16,191 bases of DNA from Paracoccaceae bacterium (GTDB lineage: Bacteria > Pseudomonadota > Alphaproteobacteria > Rhodobacterales > Rhodobacteraceae): NCBI GenBank assembly GCA_021648225.1, contig JAKITE010000057.1, positions 1-16,191 on the forward strand, written 5' to 3'. Of the stretch, positions 6,514 through 13,817 are shown in pieces. Position 1 is the stretch's first letter. Each line of letters starts with the position of its first letter. A program made the translations under genes and the position numbers. The notes below the pieces were generated by a model, which was not told where the DNA came from, made no database searches, and saw nothing but the letters and a program-made list of their open reading frames with translations.

Positions 6514-6525
6514 CTTCAAAACCAC
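6496..6525. promoter_or_regulatory. Inverted-repeat operator candidate for the RpiR regulator
   Basis: GTGGTTCTGAA (6496-6506) and TTCAAAACCAC (6515-6525) are inverted with ten of eleven positions paired around an 8-nt centre. The dyad lies in the divergent intergenic region and overlaps the candidate promoter. RpiR proteins bind as dimers or tetramers to such palindromes, often with GAA/TTC inner ends as here. Assignment to this regulator is by position. Confidence 0.5.
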
Positions 6526-6573
6526 TTTTTATCCCCCGAGTTAAGCAAAGCAGACCCGAGTTTGGCAAGCCCT

Positions 6574-7320
6574 ATGAATACCGATGTTGTTTCCATCCAG
6601 AACCCGCAGGGCAAAAGCCCTGTTTTACTGGTTTGTGAACATGCGTCCAATCATATTCCAGCCCAGTATAACGACCTTGGCCTAAGCAAGCCAGCCATTC
6701 AAAGCCATATCGCATGGGATCCCGGCGCGCTTCATGTGGCACAACATTTGATGGAATTGCTGGATGCGCCGCTGGTTTCGCAGAAAATATCGCGCTTGGT
6801 GTATGATTGCAACCGCCCGCCCGATTCGCCCGACGCCATGCGCGCCACCAGCGAGGTTTATCAAATTCCGGGCAATGAAAACCTGGGCGCTGATGAAATT
6901 CAGGCCAGAATTGATGCGGTCTATACCCCGTTTCGCAACACACTTCGCCAAACTGTTGACCAACGCATCACCGACGGGTTTGATCCGGTTATTATCACCA
7001 TCCACAGCTTTACCCCCGAATATAACGGCAAAATCCGTGATGTAGAGATCGGTATTCTGCACGATAGCGATTCGCGGCTTGCCGATAAAATGCTGGCCAC
7101 TGCCGATACCCGTTTCCGCATTCAGCGCAACGCGCCTTATGGGCCTGCTGACGGCGTGACCCATACCTTGCTGGATCAGGCGATTTCGCGCGGTTTGCAA
7201 AATGTCATGATCGAGATTCGCAATGATTTGCTCGAATCCCCGCAAGCCCGCCGCGAGGTTGCAAATTGGCTGGCGGCGTTGATAACCAAAGCCCCGACAC
7301 CTGAAAAAGAGGTGACCTGA
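6574..7320 (+). CDS. N-formylglutamate amidohydrolase family protein (probable glutamyl-amide hydrolase)
   Basis: The family is recognised from VLLVCEHASNHIP near the N-terminus, SHIAWDPGALHVA, LVYDCNRPPDSPDAMRATSE, ITIHSFTP and NVMIEIRNDLL; His and Glu/Asp residues in these segments form the metal site of this zinc hydrolase fold (HutG-like). Known members release formate from N-formylglutamate in histidine breakdown. No hut gene is visible here. Beside a glutamine-synthetase-like ligase and two dehydrogenases, a more fitting job is cleavage of an N-glutamyl product such as gamma-glutamyl-glycine. I chose ATG 6574 (248 residues), since it begins just before the conserved VLLVCEH text; a TTG at 6484 in frame would place the start inside the promoter and operator. 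No strong ribosome site is seen. The stop overlaps the ATG of the next gene by one base. Confidence 0.85.
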   Translation: MNTDVVSIQNPQGKSPVLLVCEHASNHIPAQYNDLGLSKPAIQSHIAWDPGALHVAQHLMELLDAPLVSQKISRLVYDCNRPPDSPDAMRATSEVYQIPGNENLGADEIQARIDAVYTPFRNTLRQTVDQRITDGFDPVIITIHSFTPEYNGKIRDVEIGILHDSDSRLADKMLATADTRFRIQRNAPYGPADGVTHTLLDQAISRGLQNVMIEIRNDLLESPQARREVANWLAALITKAPTPEKEVT

Positions 7321-7919
7321 TGCCAAGGATAATCATTGCTTATGTGCGCTATGTAGAGGCGGTGAATTACCGTGTTGGCCGCATGGCCATGTATCTGATT
7401 TTTGTGTTGATGGCGATTTTACTTTTTTCATCGTTTTCCAAAACCTTTTTCAACCCTGCGCAATGGACGCTGGAAATGGCGCAATTTGTCATGGTGGCCT
7501 ATTATCTGCTGGGCGGGCCGTATTCGATGCAGCTGAACTCGCATGTTAGAATGGATCTGGTTTATGGCGGCTGGTCTGACAAAACCAAGGCTTATGTTGA
7601 TGCGTTTACGATTTTCGGGCTGATTTTCTATCTGGTTATTTTGCTTAACGGCGGCATTGGCTCCACCGCTTATTCGCTGGGGCAGCCCTATAATGTTGGC
7701 CCGTATGAATATTTCGGCCAGCTTGGCAAAGCATTTTTTACCGGCGGGTTTGATGCACTGGCCGAGGCAACGGGCCGGTTGGAGCGTTCGGCCACCGCAT
7801 GGCGGCCCTATCTTTCGCCCATTAAAATAATCGCCATCACCGGAATATTCCTGATGCTGTTGCAAGCCATTGCCGTGTTTTTCAAAGACATCGCCAAAAT
7901 TCGCGGAGTCGTGCTGTAA
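7320..7919 (+). CDS. dctQ: TRAP transporter small permease (DctQ type)
   Basis: The 199-residue membrane protein has four hydrophobic segments (about 22-42, 52-68, 93-112 and 171-189). Typical DctQ features are AQWTLEMAQF after the first segment and SHVRMDLVY after the second. It forms the membrane complex of a tripartite ATP-independent periplasmic transporter together with the large permease and a binding protein. It is somewhat longer than most DctQ proteins because of a ~45-residue loop (YNVGPYEYFGQLGKAFF onward) between segments three and four. The start ATG overlaps the previous stop and follows GAGGTGA, so translation is coupled; its own stop overlaps the next start (TAATG). Confidence 0.93.
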   Translation: MPRIIIAYVRYVEAVNYRVGRMAMYLIFVLMAILLFSSFSKTFFNPAQWTLEMAQFVMVAYYLLGGPYSMQLNSHVRMDLVYGGWSDKTKAYVDAFTIFGLIFYLVILLNGGIGSTAYSLGQPYNVGPYEYFGQLGKAFFTGGFDALAEATGRLERSATAWRPYLSPIKIIAITGIFLMLLQAIAVFFKDIAKIRGVVL

Positions 7920-9265
7920 TGAATTTCAGTTTCCCCGAATTATCCTATGAAATGATCGCGCTTTTGATGTTTGCCAGCATGATGCTGATGCTGATGACCG
8001 GCCAGCGGGTGTTCGCGGCCATTGGCCTTGTGGCCGCGGTTGCGGCGCTGGCGCTTTGGGGCACGGGCGGCGGTGATATTCCGTTTTCCGCCAGCATGAA
8101 GCTGATGAAATGGTATCCGCTGCTGACCTTGCCCTTGTTTATTTATATGGGGTTTGTGCTGTCGGAATCAGGCATAGCTGATGATCTTTATAAAATGTTC
8201 CACGTCTGGATGGGCGGCATCAATGGCGGTTTGGCAATAGGCACCATCGGCTTGATGGTGCTGATTTCCGCCATGAATGGCCTGTCGGTGGCCGGCATGG
8301 CGATCGGGGCCACCATTGCCCTGCCGGAATTATTGAAACGCGGTTATGACAAACGCATGATATCAGGGGTTATTCAGGCGGGGTCCAGCCTTGGTATTCT
8401 GGTGCCGCCATCAGTAGTATTGGTGCTGTATGCGATGATCGCCCGCCAACCGGTTGGCAAATTATGGCTGGCGGGGGTGTTTCCGGGGCTGATGATGGCA
8501 GCGATGTTTATCATCTATATCTATATCCGGTGCAGAATTAACCCCAGCCTCGGCCCGCCCTTATCGCAAGAAGAACGTGACAGTTTTACCCGCAAGGAAA
8601 AAATGCGCCTGTTGCGCGCCGGGGCTTTGCCGGTATTTATCTTTGCCTCGATGATGGTGCCGTTTGTGTCGGGCTGGACTTCGCTTGTTGAAAGTTCCGC
8701 CGTGGGCGCAACCGTTGCCACATTGGCGGCAATTTTCAAAGGCCGTTATACCAAAGAGGTTTTTGAAAATTCCGTCCGCCAAACCCTGTCGATTTCCGCC
8801 ATGTTCATGTGGATTATCCTTGCCGCCCTCGCCTTTGGCGCGGTGTTTGACGGCGTCGGCGCGGTCAAAGCCATCGAGGCATTTTTCCTTGACGGGTTGG
8901 GTCTTGGCCCATGGGAAGTGCTGATATTGATGCAGCTGTCATTTCTGCTGATGGGCACGTTTCTGGATGATACCGCCATGCTGGTGATTGTGGCGCCGCT
9001 TTATGTGCCGCTGGCCGGATCGCTCGGGTTTGATTTGATCTGGTATGGCATTCTGTATACGATGACCAGCCAGATCGCCTATATGACGCCGCCCTTTGGC
9101 TATAACCTGTTTTTGATGCGGGCCATGGCCCCGCCCGAAATTACCCTGCGCGATATTTATACATCCGTCATTCCTTTTGTCGGAATTATGCTGCTCGCGC
9201 TTGTTATCATAACCGTATTCCCGGGTATTGCCCTATGGCTGCCCGATTTTGTGTACGGAAAATAG
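7919..9265 (+). CDS. dctM: TRAP transporter large permease (DctM type)
   Basis: The 448-residue protein has about twelve hydrophobic segments and is of normal DctM length. Recognisable family text includes GLSVAGMAIGATIALPELLK, GSSLGILVPPSVVLVLYA, LLMGTFLDDTAMLVIVAPL and SQIAYMTPPFGYNLFLMR. This subunit forms the ion-coupled transport channel, normally driven by a sodium gradient, which suits a marine cell. It overlaps the small permease gene by one base, with GGAG about 10 nt upstream. The binding-protein gene follows after 45 nt. Confidence 0.95.
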   Translation: MNFSFPELSYEMIALLMFASMMLMLMTGQRVFAAIGLVAAVAALALWGTGGGDIPFSASMKLMKWYPLLTLPLFIYMGFVLSESGIADDLYKMFHVWMGGINGGLAIGTIGLMVLISAMNGLSVAGMAIGATIALPELLKRGYDKRMISGVIQAGSSLGILVPPSVVLVLYAMIARQPVGKLWLAGVFPGLMMAAMFIIYIYIRCRINPSLGPPLSQEERDSFTRKEKMRLLRAGALPVFIFASMMVPFVSGWTSLVESSAVGATVATLAAIFKGRYTKEVFENSVRQTLSISAMFMWIILAALAFGAVFDGVGAVKAIEAFFLDGLGLGPWEVLILMQLSFLLMGTFLDDTAMLVIVAPLYVPLAGSLGFDLIWYGILYTMTSQIAYMTPPFGYNLFLMRAMAPPEITLRDIYTSVIPFVGIMLLALVIITVFPGIALWLPDFVYGK

Positions 9266-9310
9266 AAGCCGGACCAACCGGACTTTAACAATAACCTAAC
9301 GGAGGAAGAT

Positions 9311-10342
9311 ATGACCAATAGACGTAATTTTCTAAAAACCGCGGGTATCGCGGGTGCTGCCACGCTGGCCGCCCCTGCGGTTCATGCGCAATCTGTCATC
9401 AAATGGCGCTTGCAAACCTATGCTGGCCCGGCGCTGGCGGAACACATCGTTAAACCGTCAATTGACAAGTTTAACCAAGTCGCCGCTGGCCGGATGGAGA
9501 TCGAGCTGTATACAGCCGATCAGCTGGTGCCAACCGGAGAGCTGTTCCGCGCCATGCAACGCGGCACCATTGATATGGTACAATCGGATGATGATAGCAT
9601 GGCATCCCCCACCGAAGTAACGGTGTTTGGCGGCTATTTCCCGTTTGCCAGCCGGTATTCGCTGGATGTGCCGGTATTGTTCAACCAATACGGTCTGGGC
9701 GAAATCTGGGATGAAGAATACGCCAAAGTCGGCGTCAAATGGCTGTCGGCCGGCGCATGGGATCCATGCCATTTTGCCACCAAAGACCCGATCCGCTCGC
9801 TCGCCGATCTGGATGGCAAACGGGTGTTTACCTTCCCGACTGCCGGTCGTTTCCTGACGCAATTTGGTGTGGTTCCGGTAACCTTGCCATGGGAAGACAT
9901 CGAGGTCGCCGTTCAAACCGGCGAACTTGACGGCATCGCATGGTCCGGCATTACCGAGGATTATACGGTTGGCTGGGCTGACGTGACCGATTATTTCCTG
10001 ACCAACAATATTTCCGGTGCCTGGGCGGGGTCATTCTTTGCCAATCAGGACCGGTATATGGAATTGCCGGATGATCTGAAAGCACTGCTGGATCTGACCA
10101 TGGATCATTCCCATTATTATCGCCAATGGTGGTATTGGGGTGGCGAGGCCGACCTGCGGGTGAATGGCACCAAAATGCAATTGACCTCGGTTCCCGATGA
10201 GGAATGGCAACAGGTCGAAGACGCTGCAAAAGTTTTCTGGGATGAAATCGCTGCAGAATCCGAAACCAAAGCCAAGGTTGTGCAGATCTTCAAAGACTAT
10301 AATGATGTGATGGCCAAGGCTGGCAAACCTTACCGTTACTAA
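9311..10342 (+). CDS. dctP: TRAP transporter solute-binding protein (DctP type), Tat-exported
   Basis: The 343-residue protein starts with a twin-arginine signal (NRRNFLKTAG, then a hydrophobic stretch and cleavage after AVHA near residue 26). The mature part is a DctP-fold binding protein: ELFRAMQRGTIDMV, LADLDGKRVFTFP, LPWEDIEVAVQTGELDGI. In the acid-binding members, an Arg two residues before the Pro of this block (KLRVP type) holds the ligand carboxylate; my hand alignment puts Thr174 there (RVFTFP), so a non-carboxylate ligand is likely. Aromatics are abundant (WWYW at 273-276), as expected for a cationic amine ligand. Ethanolamine or another amino alcohol is my preferred ligand, from the enzymes nearby. 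ATG 9311 follows GGAGGAAG. It is first of the section separated from dctM by 45 nt. Confidence 0.93.
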   Translation: MTNRRNFLKTAGIAGAATLAAPAVHAQSVIKWRLQTYAGPALAEHIVKPSIDKFNQVAAGRMEIELYTADQLVPTGELFRAMQRGTIDMVQSDDDSMASPTEVTVFGGYFPFASRYSLDVPVLFNQYGLGEIWDEEYAKVGVKWLSAGAWDPCHFATKDPIRSLADLDGKRVFTFPTAGRFLTQFGVVPVTLPWEDIEVAVQTGELDGIAWSGITEDYTVGWADVTDYFLTNNISGAWAGSFFANQDRYMELPDDLKALLDLTMDHSHYYRQWWYWGGEADLRVNGTKMQLTSVPDEEWQQVEDAAKVFWDEIAAESETKAKVVQIFKDYNDVMAKAGKPYRY

Positions 10343-10369
10343 AGCGATTCCATGTGAACTGGAAGCGCT
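10343..10369 (+). other. Hairpin just after dctP stop
   Basis: AGCGATTCC (10343-10351) can pair with GGAAGCGCT (10361-10369) in eight of nine positions around a 9-nt loop. There is no U-tract. Together with the next hairpin it may protect the 3' end of dctP mRNA, since binding-protein genes are usually expressed above their permeases. That role is inferred. Confidence 0.4.
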
Positions 10370-10379
10370 ATAAGCTATA

Positions 10380-10403
10380 TTGCGGGCCGGAAACGGCCCG
10401 CAA
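10380..10403 (+). terminator. Strong GNRA-capped hairpin between dctP and lipoprotein gene (partial terminator or mRNA stabiliser)
   Basis: TTGCGGGCCG and CGGCCCGCAA form a perfect 10-bp GC-rich stem with a GAAA loop. The following bases are CACAAGGC, not a T-run, so it does not meet the usual form of an intrinsic terminator. It is more likely an mRNA 3'-stabilising or attenuating element that sets dctP transcript level apart from the downstream enzymes. Confidence 0.45.
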
Positions 10404-10427
10404 CACAAGGCACAAAGGAATGAATGC

Positions 10428-11006
10428 ATGATACGAATAATCGGTATGGTTTTAACACTCGGGTTTCTGGCCGCCTGCGCCGAGGTCGAGCCCTATGAGA
10501 CCTACACCCTTTATGCGCCGGTTTCCCAACCCCGTGCCCAGCCCCATTCAAAAGCCGAAACAAATTTTGTCATCGCCATGTTTGACAAACTGCAACGCTT
10601 GTCTATTTCCGAAAACCGCGAATATTGCGGCTATATCGGCTTGAACACTGCGGGCCGTTTTGTCGCCACACCGGCAAAACGCGGTAAACCTGCATCCTGT
10701 ATCATGCCCGCATTGCCCCAAAACATCCGTATTCTGGCCACCTATCATACCCATGCCGCCTATGATGGTCGTTATGATAACGAGGTGCCCTCCTATTCCG
10801 ATCTGGCGGGGGATATTGATCTGGGCCGTGACGGCTATGTTTCCACCCCCGGCGGGCGGGTCTGGCTGAATATCGCCTTGGAAAAACGTGCGGTTATGGT
10901 CTGTGACCGCAATTGTGTTTACAGCGACCCCGGCTTTATCCCCGACCCGGAGCTTCCGGTGGTGCCGCAATTCAGCATTGCTGCCCTACAAGCGCGGCAA
11001 AATTAA
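10428..11006 (+). CDS. DUF4329/JAMM-like lipoprotein
   Basis: The 192-residue protein starts at ATG 10428, after AAGGA; upstream in-frame codons back to 10380 would lie inside a hairpin. A lipoprotein signal MIRIIGMVLTLGF ends in the lipobox LAAC with Cys17 lipidated. The body resembles DUF4329: SENREYCGYIGL, TYHTHAAYDGRYDNEVPSYS, DGYVSTPGGRVW. The order Glu65-x-x-Gly68, His107-x-His109 and Ser122-x-x-Asp125 recalls the JAMM metallo-isopeptidase motif, though the gap between the second His and Ser is 12 rather than 7 residues. If active it would be a periplasmic zinc hydrolase. It sits between the binding protein and the ligase in the same direction, 40 nt before the latter. Its link to the pathway is unknown; DUF4329 is also found in polymorphic toxin proteins. 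Family call from memory of motif text. Confidence 0.65.
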   Translation: MIRIIGMVLTLGFLAACAEVEPYETYTLYAPVSQPRAQPHSKAETNFVIAMFDKLQRLSISENREYCGYIGLNTAGRFVATPAKRGKPASCIMPALPQNIRILATYHTHAAYDGRYDNEVPSYSDLAGDIDLGRDGYVSTPGGRVWLNIALEKRAVMVCDRNCVYSDPGFIPDPELPVVPQFSIAALQARQN

Positions 11007-11046
11007 CCATGGCCCATTCAACCCCTTAACCCAAAGAGCATAAATC

Positions 11047-12405
11047 ATGTCTGGCAATCTTTCCTTTGACGAACTGAAAAAAGCAATCACGGCTGGTGAA
11101 ATCGACACCGTGCTGGTCTGCATGGTCGATATGCAAGGCCGCCTGATGGGCAAACGGTTTTTGGCGGCGCATTTTATAGATGGCGCTTATAAAGAAACCC
11201 ATTGCTGCAATTACCTGCTGGCCACCGATCTGGAGATGGCAACGCCTGATGGTTATGCCTCAACCAGCTGGAAATCGGGCTATGGCGATTATGTGATGAA
11301 ACCCGACATGGATACGATGCGGCGTGTGACATGGCTGGAAGGCACCGCGATGGTGCTGTGTGATGTGCTGGACCACCATGATCACCCCATCCCGCATTCG
11401 CCCCGCGCTATACTGAAAAAACAGCTCGAAAAACTGGAAAGCATGGGGTTTACCGCCATCATGGCCACCGAGCTGGAATTTTTTATCTTTGAAAAATCAT
11501 TCAAGGAAATCGCGGCGGGCGGGTTTCGTGATTTAACGCCGATTTCGGATTATAACGAGGATTACCACATCTTCCAGACCACCAAAGAAGAACACATCAT
11601 GCGGCCGATCCGCAATCATTTATATGCTGCGGGCATTCCGGTCGAGGGCACCAAAGGCGAGGCCGAGGCAGGTCAGGAAGAGCTGAACATCAAATACGAT
11701 ACGGCCCTGAATACCGCCGATTACCACAGTATCGCCAAACACGCGATCAAGGAAATCGCTTGGCAACAAGGCCATGCGGTGACCTTTATGCCCAAATACG
11801 ACCATACCAAAGTCGGGTCATCCTCGCATGTGCATCAAAGCCTGTGGAAAGACGGCAAACCGGCGTTTTACGACAAAAACGACGCGCTCGGCATGTCGGA
11901 ACTGATGAAAAACTATATGGCGGGCCTGCTGAAATACGCACCGGATTATATGTATTTTATGGCGCCATATGTGAACAGCTATAAGCGTTTCCAAAAAGGT
12001 TCATTCGCCCCGACCCGCACTATCTGGTCGGTCGATAACCGAACCGCCGGTTTCCGGCTTTGTGCGGCGAATTCCAAATCGGTGCGGGTCGAAAACCGTG
12101 TCGGCGGATCAGACCTGAACCCTTACCTTGCCATGGCCGCCCAATTGGCGGCAGGCATCAAAGGCATTGAGGACAGCCTCGAACTGGCCCCGCCCACGGT
12201 CGGTGATGCCTATCAAGGCGACACCGGCCTGATTCCGCAAAACCTGCGTGATGCAATGGCCACGCTTAAGGGTTCTGAAATGTTGCGCGCAGCGTTTGGC
12301 GACGAGGTAGTAGACCATTACAGGCGCGCCGCAGAATGGGAGCTGGAAGAATTTGACCGTGTGGTAACCGACTGGGAAATCGCACGCGGTTTTGAACGGG
12401 CGTAA
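11047..12405 (+). CDS. Glutamine-synthetase-like gamma-glutamyl-amide ligase
   Basis: The 452-residue protein belongs to the glutamine synthetase family, in the PuuA/GlnA-like branch. Active-site blocks are in order: ATELEFFIF (metal ligands Glu142, Glu144), GEAEAGQEELNIKYD (Glu205 and Glu212 region), VTFMPKYDHTKVGSSSHVHQ (His261, nucleotide and metal site) and ANSKSVRVENR (Arg347, Arg351), then LNPYLAMAAQLAAGIKG. There is no adenylylation-site text of nitrogen-regulated GlnA. Such enzymes use ATP to join glutamate through its gamma-carboxyl to an amine: putrescine (PuuA), ethanolamine (Streptomyces GlnA4), isopropylamine (IpuC). Beside an alcohol and an aldehyde dehydrogenase, an amino alcohol such as ethanolamine is the likely amine. 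Cytoplasmic. Weak AAAGAG ribosome site; 23 nt before the aldehyde dehydrogenase gene. Confidence 0.88.
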   Translation: MSGNLSFDELKKAITAGEIDTVLVCMVDMQGRLMGKRFLAAHFIDGAYKETHCCNYLLATDLEMATPDGYASTSWKSGYGDYVMKPDMDTMRRVTWLEGTAMVLCDVLDHHDHPIPHSPRAILKKQLEKLESMGFTAIMATELEFFIFEKSFKEIAAGGFRDLTPISDYNEDYHIFQTTKEEHIMRPIRNHLYAAGIPVEGTKGEAEAGQEELNIKYDTALNTADYHSIAKHAIKEIAWQQGHAVTFMPKYDHTKVGSSSHVHQSLWKDGKPAFYDKNDALGMSELMKNYMAGLLKYAPDYMYFMAPYVNSYKRFQKGSFAPTRTIWSVDNRTAGFRLCAANSKSVRVENRVGGSDLNPYLAMAAQLAAGIKGIEDSLELAPPTVGDAYQGDTGLIPQNLRDAMATLKGSEMLRAAFGDEVVDHYRRAAEWELEEFDRVVTDWEIARGFERA

Positions 12406-12428
12406 ACGCCCTTACTGGAGTAAAAGAA

Positions 12429-13817
12429 ATGACTACGATCAAGTGTATCTCACCGATCGACGGCTCGACCTATGCCGAACGACAAGCCCTGACGCTGAAG
12501 GCCGCCGAAGCGGTGGTTTCCAACGCCCGCGCCGCGCAAAAAGCATGGGGTGCGCGCCCGCTTTCCGAACGCATCGCGCTGGTTCAGGCCGGCGTTGCCG
12601 AGCTTGGCAAAATGAACGACATAATCGTGCCGGAAATCGCCCATATGATGGGCCGCCCCGTGCGCTATGGCGGTGAATTTGGCGGGGTTGAGGAACGTGC
12701 CTCGGGCATGGCCGCGATTGCCACCGATGCGCTGAAGCCCATTATCGTTGAAGACAGCGACCAGTTTGAACGCCGGATTGAGCGCGAACCCCACGGCGTT
12801 ATCTTGGTGGTTGCCCCGTGGAACTACCCCTACCTAACTGCCATCAACACCGTTTCCCCGGCCCTGATCGCAGGCAATGCGGTGGTGCTGAAACATGCCA
12901 GCCAGACCCTGCTGGCCGGTGAACGTATGGTCGAAGCCTTTACAAAGGCCGGCATTCCGGCAGACTTGTTCCAGAATGTTTTCCTTGACCACGCCACGAC
13001 TTCCGCCCTGATCGCGGCAAATAATTTTGATTTTGTCAATTTCACCGGATCCGTCGGCGGTGGTCAACAAATGGAGCGCGCCGCCGCAGGCACATTTACC
13101 GGCGTTGGCACCGAGCTTGGCGGCAAAGACCCCGGTTATGTGATGGACGATGCCGACCTAGACGCTGCCGTTGATACGCTGATCGATGCTGCAATGTTCA
13201 ACTCCGGCCAATGCTGCTGCGGGATAGAGCGCATTTATGTGCATGACAGTCTTTATGACGCATTTGTTGAAAAAGCTGTGGCGATTGTGAAAACCTATCA
13301 GCTCGGCAATCCGCTTGCCCCCGAAACCACCATGGGGCCAATGGCCAACCAGCGCTTTGCCGACGAGGTCCGCGCGCAGACCAGCGAAGCCATTGCCATG
13401 GGCGCCACCCCGCATCTGGATATCAAGGATTTCCCGATGGATGATGGCAAAGGCACCTATCTGATGCCGCAAATATTAACGAATGTGACCCATGAAATGC
13501 GGGTGATGCGCGATGAAAGCTTTGGTCCGGTGGTGGGCATTATGAAAGTGTCATCCGATGCCGAAGCAATTGAGTTGATGAATGACAGCGAATTCGGCCT
13601 GACTTGTTCGCTTTGGACCAATGACGCAACTCGCGCCGCCAATATTGGCGCGCAACTCGAAACCGGCACCGTGTTCATGAACCGTGCCGATTATCTTGAC
13701 CCCGGCCTGTGCTGGACGGGGTGTAAAAACACCGGTCGCGGCGGCGCGCTTTCCGTGCTTGGGTTCCAGAACCTGACCCGGCCAAAATCATACCACCTGA
13801 AGAAAGTCACATCATGA
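12429..13817 (+). CDS. NAD(P)-dependent aldehyde dehydrogenase
   Basis: The 462-residue protein carries all ALDH signatures: APWNYPY with Asn132, NFTGSVGGG cofactor loop, the general base in GTELGGKDP (Glu229), the catalytic Cys in FNSGQCCCGIERI (Cys263 by the GQxC rule) and RDESFGPVVG (Glu363). The catalytic Cys sits in a run of three, which is uncommon and may affect redox sensitivity. It would oxidise the aldehyde made by the next enzyme to an acid, here probably gamma-glutamyl-aminoacetaldehyde to gamma-glutamyl-glycine; the same family does this step (PuuC) in putrescine breakdown. GGAG lies 8 nt before ATG 12429. The stop overlaps the start of the dehydrogenase gene by 4 nt (ATGA), so the two are translationally coupled. 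Confidence 0.92.
   Translation: MTTIKCISPIDGSTYAERQALTLKAAEAVVSNARAAQKAWGARPLSERIALVQAGVAELGKMNDIIVPEIAHMMGRPVRYGGEFGGVEERASGMAAIATDALKPIIVEDSDQFERRIEREPHGVILVVAPWNYPYLTAINTVSPALIAGNAVVLKHASQTLLAGERMVEAFTKAGIPADLFQNVFLDHATTSALIAANNFDFVNFTGSVGGGQQMERAAAGTFTGVGTELGGKDPGYVMDDADLDAAVDTLIDAAMFNSGQCCCGIERIYVHDSLYDAFVEKAVAIVKTYQLGNPLAPETTMGPMANQRFADEVRAQTSEAIAMGATPHLDIKDFPMDDGKGTYLMPQILTNVTHEMRVMRDESFGPVVGIMKVSSDAEAIELMNDSEFGLTCSLWTNDATRAANIGAQLETGTVFMNRADYLDPGLCWTGCKNTGRGGALSVLGFQNLTRPKSYHLKKVTS

Noticed and set aside
6484..6573. TTG start for the amidohydrolase, adding 30 residues
   Set aside because: The added text lies within the promoter and operator dyad, has no ribosome site before it, and precedes the normal family N-terminus; ATG 6574 is preferred.
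6682..7326. Long antisense open frame opposite the amidohydrolase gene
   Set aside because: It mirrors a well-supported gene with family motifs, has no recognisable domain or ribosome site, and is explained by codon bias of the opposite strand. The same holds for antisense frames at 9458-9916, 10031-10429, 10548-10970, 12450-12794 and 13158-13472.
10380..10427. Upstream TTG start for the lipoprotein
   Set aside because: It would translate the GC-rich hairpin and place a hydrophilic stretch before the signal peptide; ATG 10428 has AAGGA at proper distance.
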